A stretch of DNA of 15,805 nucleotides, from the NCBI GenBank assembly GCA_902802975.1, contig CADCOF010000014.1, positions 1 through 15,805 on the forward strand, written 5' to 3'. Below, piece after piece: positions 7,348-13,509 of the stretch. This DNA is from an uncultured Ruminococcus sp. GTDB taxonomy: Bacteria > Bacillota > Clostridia > Oscillospirales > Acutalibacteraceae. A program made the translations under genes and the position numbers. The notes under the pieces were generated by a model. It saw only the letters and a program-made list of their open reading frames with translations, made no database searches and was not told the origin of the DNA. The first letter of the stretch is position 1, and each line of letters opens with the position of its first letter.

Positions 7348-8168
7348 TGAAAGATATAACTTTGGGGCAATATTTTCCCGGTCACTCCATACTGCATAAA
7401 ATGGATCCGAGAATGAAGATATTGCTGCTGATAGGATTCATTATTTTTATTTTTGCCGCTAGAAATTTTGCTGCGCTAGCAATTATTTGCGCTGCTGTTT
7501 TTGGTGTAATGTGTATTTCCGGCGTAACACCGAAAATGTATTTCAAAAGCATAAAAGGAATAGCTTTTATTGTAATAGTTACCGCCGGTTTAAATTTATT
7601 CTACGGAACAGGCGACCCGTTATGGGAATGGAAATTTTTGAAAATAACTCAGTCCGGCATAAACACAGCAATATTCATTGCTGTTCGCATTATTGCGCTT
7701 GTGCTTATCAGCGCGGTTTTGACATATACCACTTCGCCTACAGACCTTACCGACGGAATTGAAAAGCTATTGAAACCGCTGACATTTTTTCATATCAAGG
7801 TTCACGAAATAGCTATGATGATGACGATTGCACTTCGCTTTATTCCCACTTTGCTTGAAGAAACAGATAAAATAATGAGCGCACAAAAAGCCAGAGGAGC
7901 GGATTTTGAAAGTGGCAGCGCGATTGTGCGAATAAAGGCACTTATTCCTATACTTATTCCGCTGTTTGTATCGGCGTTTCGTCGCGCCTTTGAACTTGCA
8001 ATGGCAATGGAAAGCCGATGCTATCGAGGCGGCGACGGCAGAACAAGAATGAAAGTACTGAAATATACAAAATATGATTATGCAGCCGCAGCAGTTTCGG
8101 TGGCAATATTTGCAGGAGTGATAATATGCAGCTTGAAAATGCCTCAGACAATTCGTACAGGAATGTAA
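7344..8168 (+). CDS. ecfT: ECF transporter transmembrane protein EcfT
   Basis: EcfT is the membrane scaffold that links the EcfA1/A2 ATPases to the substrate-binding S component. The 274-residue protein has hydrophobic segments at about 26-45, 47-60, 70-88, 105-130 and near 246-264. Between them lie the two arginine coupling motifs that contact the ATPases: ARG in QKARGADF (about 184-191) and SRC in AMESRCYRGG (about 223-232). Start ATG 7344 overlaps the ecfA2 stop (ATGA); a second ATG follows at once at 7347 and cannot be excluded. The last 43 nt also encode the start of truA in another frame. Hydrophobic residues continue almost to the C-terminus. Confidence 0.93.
   Translation: MMKDITLGQYFPGHSILHKMDPRMKILLLIGFIIFIFAARNFAALAIICAAVFGVMCISGVTPKMYFKSIKGIAFIVIVTAGLNLFYGTGDPLWEWKFLKITQSGINTAIFIAVRIIALVLISAVLTYTTSPTDLTDGIEKLLKPLTFFHIKVHEIAMMMTIALRFIPTLLEETDKIMSAQKARGADFESGSAIVRIKALIPILIPLFVSAFRRAFELAMAMESRCYRGGDGRTRMKVLKYTKYDYAAAAVSVAIFAGVIICSLKMPQTIRTGM
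8114..8118 (+). promoter_or_regulatory. Ribosome binding site of truA inside ecfT
   Basis: AGGAG sits seven nucleotides before ATG 8126 and lies wholly within the ecfT coding sequence. It decides the truA start and so establishes a genuine 43-nt coding overlap between the two genes. Confidence 0.75.
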
Positions 8169-8896
8169 AGCTTACGATTGCATATGATGGCAGCGCATTT
8201 CATGGTTGGCAGGTACAGTCGAATGCTTTGAGCGTCCAGGAAGTATTTCAGAATGCCCTTTCAAAAATCATTGGAGATGATCACGATGTAAAAGGCTGCA
8301 GCCGCACAGATACGGGCGTACATGCAAATATGTATTGTATAGGTCTGAAAACACATCACCCGATACCGCCCAAAAGACTTCAGGCGGCACTGAATAATCA
8401 TCTGCCATCGACTATCGCTGTTTTAAACTGTGAGGAGATGCCATTGGATTTTCATCCGCGCTATGACTGCAAACGAAAACAGTATATTTATAAAATATGG
8501 AATAATGAGGTTCGCAATCCTTTTCTTAATAATTACGCGTTACATTATCGTTATGTTGGAATGGACGAAAAGCTGCTTAATCATGCCGCTTCATATTACA
8601 TTGGAACACATGACTTTACTTCATTTTGTACACTTGATAACAGACGTCCGGGCGACATGAGCAGAACCGTTTTTCGATCTGACGTTGTACGTGACGGCGA
8701 TTTTGTGATCTTTACTGTCGAGGCGGACGGTTTTTTATACAACATGGTAAGAATAATGACAGGAACATTGCTGCGTGTGGCGCAAAGAAAACTTTCGCCG
8801 GAGGATATCCCGGTTATAATCAGTAAGCATGACCGCAGCTTTGCGGGGCCTACTGCACCTGCATGCGGGCTTTATTTGAACAAGGTAGTATATTGA
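8126..8896 (+). CDS. truA: tRNA pseudouridine(38-40) synthase TruA
   Basis: TruA isomerises uridines 38-40 in the anticodon arm of many tRNAs. The 256-residue product has the catalytic aspartate D62 in GCSRTDTGVHAN, the N-terminal strand KLTIAYDGSAFHGWQ, and the later conserved blocks YDCKRKQYIYKIW and DGFLYNMVRIMTG. ATG 8126 is chosen on the AGGAG inside ecfT; the family-conserved region begins about 13 residues later, so a few residues at the N-terminus are extra. The ecfA1-ecfA2-ecfT-truA order is widely conserved in Firmicutes, where the set usually lies between rplQ and rplM-rpsI; here those ribosomal genes are absent on both sides. Confidence 0.96.
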   Translation: MQLENASDNSYRNVKLTIAYDGSAFHGWQVQSNALSVQEVFQNALSKIIGDDHDVKGCSRTDTGVHANMYCIGLKTHHPIPPKRLQAALNNHLPSTIAVLNCEEMPLDFHPRYDCKRKQYIYKIWNNEVRNPFLNNYALHYRYVGMDEKLLNHAASYYIGTHDFTSFCTLDNRRPGDMSRTVFRSDVVRDGDFVIFTVEADGFLYNMVRIMTGTLLRVAQRKLSPEDIPVIISKHDRSFAGPTAPACGLYLNKVVY

Positions 8897-8940
8897 ATTC
8901 TTTCGTAAGATGATTTGAAATACAAAGAGGGTGGTCAGCT

Positions 8941-10119
8941 GTGGAAGAAGATAAATATGAATATGAGAGTAAACGAAAGCGCAAAGAACAGGAAACGGTC
9001 AGCCCAAAAAAGTCTTCCGTCTTGGGTGTGATTGTTATTATTGGAGTCCTGATTATTGCAACCGTTATCTTCATTAACCGAGATTCGTTTATTCCGGAGA
9101 ACGTAGAGGAGAACTCTTCATTTTCCGATTCGACAAAGCCAAGTGCAGCGGCTGATATTACCGGTTCGATTATTTCCGAGCAAAACTTGAACATTAAGAA
9201 TTCCGGTTTGATTTATATCAGCGATACTTCTATTGCATGTTTGAATCATAATTGCGAAAGATCATTTTTTGAGAAGCATACATTTACAAATCCTCATATC
9301 AAATCATCGGGAGATTATTCAATTGCTTTCGGAGAAGGCGGAGGCAGCTACAGAATTATTCATGATAAGCACAAGGTCTACGAAGGTACTCAAGGCAGCT
9401 CAATTGTTGATTGCGCCATTAATGAATCCGGTGTATACTGTATAGTGTCGGACAAAACGGGATACCTATCCAGCGTTTCTGTGTACGATAAAAACAACAA
9501 ATTCCTGTATTCGTATTCTTTCAGCGATTATTACGCAATAAATGTATCAATAAATAAAAATGGAGATAAAATAATTGTCGGAACCGTTAATTCGGTAGAT
9601 GGTCGTCTTGTATCAAAGGTTTATTTGCTCGATATACAAAGGAGCGACCCCATCGCTTTGTTCACATATCAAGATCAGATATTGTTTGATGTTGAATTTA
9701 TGCCGGGAGGTAATGCAGCTGTAATAACTGATGTTATGGCGTCTGTTATCAAAAGCGACGGCAGTAAAGAACAACCATACACCTATTCATCTCAGATATT
9801 GACTGCATACGATGTAAACAAGGGTAATGTGGTATTGTCAATGTCGAAATCCGACGACGGAAGAGACTGTACGGTAGTCACGCTTGACAACGAGGGGCAT
9901 GAAATCGGTCGTTATTCCACCGAATTAAAGATAACTTCAATATCTACTGCAGCGGATAGGACTGCATTTTTGTCTGAAGGCACACTTATTACTAATTCCA
10001 TTCAAGGTGAACTGATAGCTTCAATGGAGATAGGTATGGATGCAAAAAGTGTATTGCTTCCACAGAGTAAAACGGCATACATTCTTTGTGTATCGGGTAT
10101 CAAAAAAGTAACATTATAA
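8941..10119 (+). CDS. DUF5711-like membrane-anchored protein, function unknown
   Basis: The 392-residue product starts with a highly charged cytoplasmic stretch rich in Lys, Arg and Glu (1-25), followed by one transmembrane segment at about 27-45 (SVLGVIVIIGVLIIATVIFI). A short Ser-rich linker leads to a long extracytoplasmic region of about 300 residues. That region is rich in alternating beta-type segments with repeated themes of the form 'conserved hydrophobic strand, turn, YDKNN or LDNEG'. I infer a beta-propeller-like fold and think it belongs to DUF5711, a family I associate with Ruminococcaceae. No enzyme motif is visible. Translation starts at GTG 8941 with an AAAGAGGGTGG region at 8924-8934. 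It lies 44 nt after truA and 115 nt before a CvpA-family gene. Topology should be N-in, C-out. Confidence 0.75.
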   Translation: MEEDKYEYESKRKRKEQETVSPKKSSVLGVIVIIGVLIIATVIFINRDSFIPENVEENSSFSDSTKPSAAADITGSIISEQNLNIKNSGLIYISDTSIACLNHNCERSFFEKHTFTNPHIKSSGDYSIAFGEGGGSYRIIHDKHKVYEGTQGSSIVDCAINESGVYCIVSDKTGYLSSVSVYDKNNKFLYSYSFSDYYAINVSINKNGDKIIVGTVNSVDGRLVSKVYLLDIQRSDPIALFTYQDQILFDVEFMPGGNAAVITDVMASVIKSDGSKEQPYTYSSQILTAYDVNKGNVVLSMSKSDDGRDCTVVTLDNEGHEIGRYSTELKITSISTAADRTAFLSEGTLITNSIQGELIASMEIGMDAKSVLLPQSKTAYILCVSGIKKVTL

Positions 10120-10234
10120 TGGGCATGTCGGTCTTAGCTGTTGGTTCAGTCAGTGCTTCTGTTAACTAAAATTTTCCGAACCCAATACGAACATACAGCT
10201 TATTTGTAATTTGTAATGAAAGGGCACTAAAACG

Positions 10235-10954
10235 ATGAATGTTTTGGATATAATATCAATTATATTAATTATTGTTTTTGCAGTAACAGGATATCGGAAG
10301 GGCTTGATGAAAACTGTTGTATCTGCCGTTGGAACACTATTGTGTTCCTTGATTTCTTCAGTCCTTTCAAAGCCGATCGCAGAAGCCATATACAACGGAT
10401 TTTTGAAAACAACAATAATTGAAAAAATCGATTCGGCAATAAAATTGACCGCCCGGGAAGGCGGCAGTCTTGTTGATAATCTTATCAAGTCTTTACCTAA
10501 TTTTGTAGGAAACTCCTTGGCCGGATTCAATATTTCAGCTGCCGATATCGCAAGTTCTGCGTCAAAAAGCGGTTCAGCACAGGTCGAAAAAATTATTGCG
10601 CCCATTGTTATATCATTTTTTTCGGTAATTGTGGCAGCTGTACTTTTCTCCGTGCTGTTAGTAGTTGTAAAAATAGTAACAAAAATGATATGCAATTCAA
10701 TGAGTGATTCTCCGCTGGGTATGTTGGATTCTGTTGCCGGAGGCGCAGTTTCAATAATTGAAGCATTTGTAATTTTGATGGTTGCTGCATTTGTTTTGAG
10801 AATGGCAACACCGCACATGGCCGTGGTTCCAAAACCGATATCCGAAAAATCAATTTCCGAAAGTACTGTTTTTAAAGGCGTATATAACAGTCCGATAATA
10901 ATAGGACTGGTATCATCGGTTACCGACTCACCAAATACCGAAAAAGTTGAATAA
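10235..10954 (+). CDS. CvpA-family membrane protein
   Basis: The 239-residue protein begins MNVLDIISIILIIVFAVTGY followed by RKGLMKTV, the hallmark opening of CvpA-family proteins (an N-terminal membrane helix, then a G-[YFW]-[RK]-x-G turn). Hydrophobic segments are seen at about 4-19, 28-46, 127-152 and 163-190. The roughly 75-residue stretch between the second and third helices is amphipathic and is longer than in the shortest family members. CvpA proteins are needed for colicin V production in Escherichia coli, and links to envelope homeostasis have been reported; the biochemical role is not settled. GAAAGGG at 10218-10224 precedes ATG 10235. The 115-nt gap before it shows no clear terminator or promoter, so it may still be in the same operon. 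Confidence 0.85.
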   Translation: MNVLDIISIILIIVFAVTGYRKGLMKTVVSAVGTLLCSLISSVLSKPIAEAIYNGFLKTTIIEKIDSAIKLTAREGGSLVDNLIKSLPNFVGNSLAGFNISAADIASSASKSGSAQVEKIIAPIVISFFSVIVAAVLFSVLLVVVKIVTKMICNSMSDSPLGMLDSVAGGAVSIIEAFVILMVAAFVLRMATPHMAVVPKPISEKSISESTVFKGVYNSPIIIGLVSSVTDSPNTEKVE

Positions 10955-10983
10955 ATTAGAATAATTAGGAAGGGGATAATAAT

Positions 10984-13326
10984 TTGACAAACATTTGTGA
11001 AAAATGCAATAAACACAAAGCAGTAGTATTTGTATCAACAGGAAAGGACAAAAACGATGTCCACGGTTACTGTTTGTCCTGTGCAAAGGAGCTGGGCTTT
11101 AATCCCGTAAACAATATCCTTGACAGGATGGGAATAACAGATGATCAGATAGATCATCTTTACGATCAAATATCGGGTATTGAAGGCGGCGATAAGGACT
11201 TTATAGAATCACTTCAAGACGGTCTGATGGGTTCGGGCGGCTTGTTTGGCGGTGGCGATGACGGAGAAAATCCCGACGAAGATTTTATTCACGGCGCGCC
11301 TGCATTTCCATTCAAGAATTTCATGTTTGGTGGGAATGAAGGTTCTAAGAAGCCCGATAGCACAAAGCCCGGAGATAAAGATGGCTCATCGAAGAAGACA
11401 GCCCGAAGCAACAAGAAATTCAAGCATTTAGGTCTGTATTGCGATAATTTGACCGAAAAAGCCGAGAACAATAAGTTGGATATGATTGTTGGAAGGGATA
11501 ACGAGATAGCAAGAGTGATACAGATTTTATCGAGAAGAACGAAAAACAATCCATGTCTTATAGGTGAACCGGGTGTAGGTAAGACTGCGATTGCAGAAGG
11601 TCTTGCGCAGAGGATAGCTGTGGGTAATGTTCCGTATAAGCTGAAAAACAAGCAGCTGTATCTGCTCGATCTTACATCTCTTGTTGCCGGAACTCAGTTC
11701 CGAGGACAATTTGAGGCAAGGGTAAAAGGTTTGATGGCAGAAATCAAGGAGCATGGAAATGTTATTCTTTTTGTCGACGAAGTACATAATCTTGTCGGCA
11801 CGGGTGACTCCGAAGGTACAATGAACGCTGCCAATATCCTCAAACCTGCTTTGTCAAGAGGCGAAATACAGGTAATAGGCGCAACAACATTCAATGAATA
11901 TCGAAAATATATTGAAAAAGACTCTGCACTTGAGCGTCGTTTCCAGCCGGTTACAGTTTCTGAGCCGTCGATAGAAGATACTGTAAAAGTACTCAGCGGA
12001 ATAAAAAGCTACTACGAACAATACCACAATGTTAAGGTTTCGGATAGCGTTGTTCGCCGTGCTGTTGTGATATCCGAAAGATACATTACAGATCGCTATT
12101 TGCCTGATAAAGCAATCGATTTGCTCGATGAGTCCTGTGTCAGTGCGGCTTTGAAGAACAAAGAACTCAATGAATACATGCGTCTTAAAGATCGTCTGAA
12201 AGAACTCAAAGATAAAGAGAGCGAATTGCTTTCGGCAGATGATATTGATTATGAGAAAATTTCTCAGTTGAGAACAGATATTGCAAGAGTCGAAAAGCAT
12301 TTGTCTGCATACAATGATGACGATATGACAGTAGAGGTAACGCTTGATGACATTGCGCATGTTGTGGAGGTGTGGACAGGTATTCCAGCATCAAAAATCC
12401 GCGAAAATGAACTTAAGAGGCTTGCAGATCTTGATAAGAAACTAAAAAAGAAAGTGATAGGGCAGGATAATGCAGTTGACGCACTTTCAGCCGCAATCAA
12501 GCGCAGCAGGGTTCAGATCAGCCCACGCCGTCACCCCGCGTCGTTTATTTTTGTTGGTCCCACCGGTGTAGGCAAAACGGAGCTTGTTAAGGTTATGTCT
12601 GCTGAGTTGTTTGATTCTCCCGAAACGCTGATCAGACTTGATATGTCCGAATTTATGGAGAAACATTCAGTTTCAAAAATCATAGGTTCGCCTCCCGGAT
12701 ATGTAGGCTATGACGAAGCAGGTCAGGTTACAGAAAAAGTCAGACGCAGACCGTATTCTGTTTTGCTTTTTGATGAGATTGAAAAAGCCCACCCTGATGT
12801 ACTTAACATTTTGCTGCAGATTCTTGACGAAGGAAGACTGACTGACGCTCACGGAAGAGTGGTTAACTTTGAAAATACAGTAATTGTAATGACAAGTAAT
12901 GCCGGCAGCGATGTTCACAACGGTATCGTTGGTTTTAATAAAAGTGAGAACGATCAGAGCCGAGAGAAGATCATGAAAGCATTGTCAGATTTCTTGCGTC
13001 CGGAGTTTTTGGCTCGCGTTGATGAAGTCATTTGCTTTAACAAATTAACGGAAGAAAACTTCAAAGATATTGCGAAGCTTCTTTTGGATGAGTATGTTGA
13101 CTCGCTTAAAGAGAGAGGAATCACTTTTGTTCATGATGACAAGGCAGCTTCATTGATCGCTAAAAGATCATACGGTGGAAAGAGCGGCGCGAGAGATTTG
13201 CGAAACTTTATCCGCAAGGAAGTAGAGGACGCTATTACCGACAAACTTGTTTCGGAAGGCGAGGGTGCATTCAGCTCGATCTATCTCACAGCAGAGAATG
13301 ATAAACTCCTTCTCCAAACAAAATAA
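10984..13326 (+). CDS. clpE: ClpE-like ATP-dependent Clp protease ATP-binding subunit
   Basis: A two-ring AAA+ unfoldase of 780 residues. The N-terminus has a four-cysteine zinc-finger motif (C5-x2-C8, C30-x2-C33), the feature that separates ClpE from ClpC. A Gly/Asp/Lys-rich linker (about 80-145) follows. AAA-1 has Walker A GEPGVGKT (194-201), Walker B FVDE (263-266) and an ERRF arginine finger (317-320). A coiled UVR-like middle region spans about 396-440. AAA-2 has Walker A GPTGVGKT (525-532), Walker B LLFDE (594-598), a ClpP-docking VGF loop (649-651) and sensor 2 GARDLR (735-740). The VGF loop argues that it works with ClpP. It starts at TTG 10984 with a strong AGGAAGGGG at 10967-10975. 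No CtsR-type operator is seen just upstream. Its length exceeds typical ClpE (about 700-750) because of the linker. Confidence 0.9.
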   Translation: MTNICEKCNKHKAVVFVSTGKDKNDVHGYCLSCAKELGFNPVNNILDRMGITDDQIDHLYDQISGIEGGDKDFIESLQDGLMGSGGLFGGGDDGENPDEDFIHGAPAFPFKNFMFGGNEGSKKPDSTKPGDKDGSSKKTARSNKKFKHLGLYCDNLTEKAENNKLDMIVGRDNEIARVIQILSRRTKNNPCLIGEPGVGKTAIAEGLAQRIAVGNVPYKLKNKQLYLLDLTSLVAGTQFRGQFEARVKGLMAEIKEHGNVILFVDEVHNLVGTGDSEGTMNAANILKPALSRGEIQVIGATTFNEYRKYIEKDSALERRFQPVTVSEPSIEDTVKVLSGIKSYYEQYHNVKVSDSVVRRAVVISERYITDRYLPDKAIDLLDESCVSAALKNKELNEYMRLKDRLKELKDKESELLSADDIDYEKISQLRTDIARVEKHLSAYNDDDMTVEVTLDDIAHVVEVWTGIPASKIRENELKRLADLDKKLKKKVIGQDNAVDALSAAIKRSRVQISPRRHPASFIFVGPTGVGKTELVKVMSAELFDSPETLIRLDMSEFMEKHSVSKIIGSPPGYVGYDEAGQVTEKVRRRPYSVLLFDEIEKAHPDVLNILLQILDEGRLTDAHGRVVNFENTVIVMTSNAGSDVHNGIVGFNKSENDQSREKIMKALSDFLRPEFLARVDEVICFNKLTEENFKDIAKLLLDEYVDSLKERGITFVHDDKAASLIAKRSYGGKSGARDLRNFIRKEVEDAITDKLVSEGEGAFSSIYLTAENDKLLLQTK

Positions 13327-13357
13327 AACAATATCTTGCAATAATTTGATAATATGT

Positions 13358-13391
13358 AATACTGCTTGTGTAATAATAAGCAGTATTTTTT
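13358..13391 (+). terminator. Intrinsic terminator after clpE
   Basis: A perfect 10-bp stem, AATACTGCTT with AAGCAGTATT, encloses a 10-nt loop and runs straight into a T tract. It lies 31 nt after the clpE stop codon and closes the twelve-gene run. Confidence 0.9.
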
Positions 13392-13412
13392 ATTCATCTG
13401 ATTCGCAAAAAA

Positions 13413-13453
13413 TTTAAGTAAGCTCTAATTAAGTTTAAGTAAATTTAAAGGTA
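13413..13453 (+). promoter_or_regulatory. Four tandem TTTAAGTA-like direct repeats, candidate activator site
   Basis: Four imperfect units follow one another: TTTAAGTAAGC (13413), TCTAATTAAG (13424), TTTAAGTAAA (13434) and TTTAAAGGTA (13444), spaced 11, 10 and 10 bp. Units at helical spacing just upstream of a -10 box that lacks a good -35 are what OmpR/PhoB-type response regulators typically bind. The regulator is not in the window. The A/T-rich composition means chance similarity contributes; I rate the repeat itself as solid and the function as inference. Confidence 0.55.
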
Positions 13454-13459
13454 TTTAGA

Positions 13460-13465
13460 TATAAT
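13460..13465 (+). promoter_or_regulatory. -10 element of the beta-helix lipoprotein gene
   Basis: A perfect TATAAT lies 44 nt before the start codon at 13510. At the 17-bp spacing (13437-13442) there is no recognisable -35; the nearest candidate, TTTAAG at 13434-13439, is 20 bp away and belongs to the direct repeats. This pattern suggests dependence on an activator. Confidence 0.65.
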
Positions 13466-13509
13466 GTAGTTAAGGAACAGACAAAACTACCTTTTGGGAG
13501 GAATCGATA

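Noticed and set aside
10120..10234. Possible operator, promoter or terminator in the 115-nt gap before the CvpA gene
   Set aside because: I found no -10/-35 pair with proper spacing, no stable hairpin with a T tract and no CIRCE or CtsR-like repeat.
10162..11016. Long reverse-strand open frame of 284 codons opposite the CvpA gene
   Set aside because: It mirrors the hydrophobic codons of the CvpA-family gene, has no family-like sequence or good ribosome binding site, and runs into the start of clpE. It is a shadow of the real gene.
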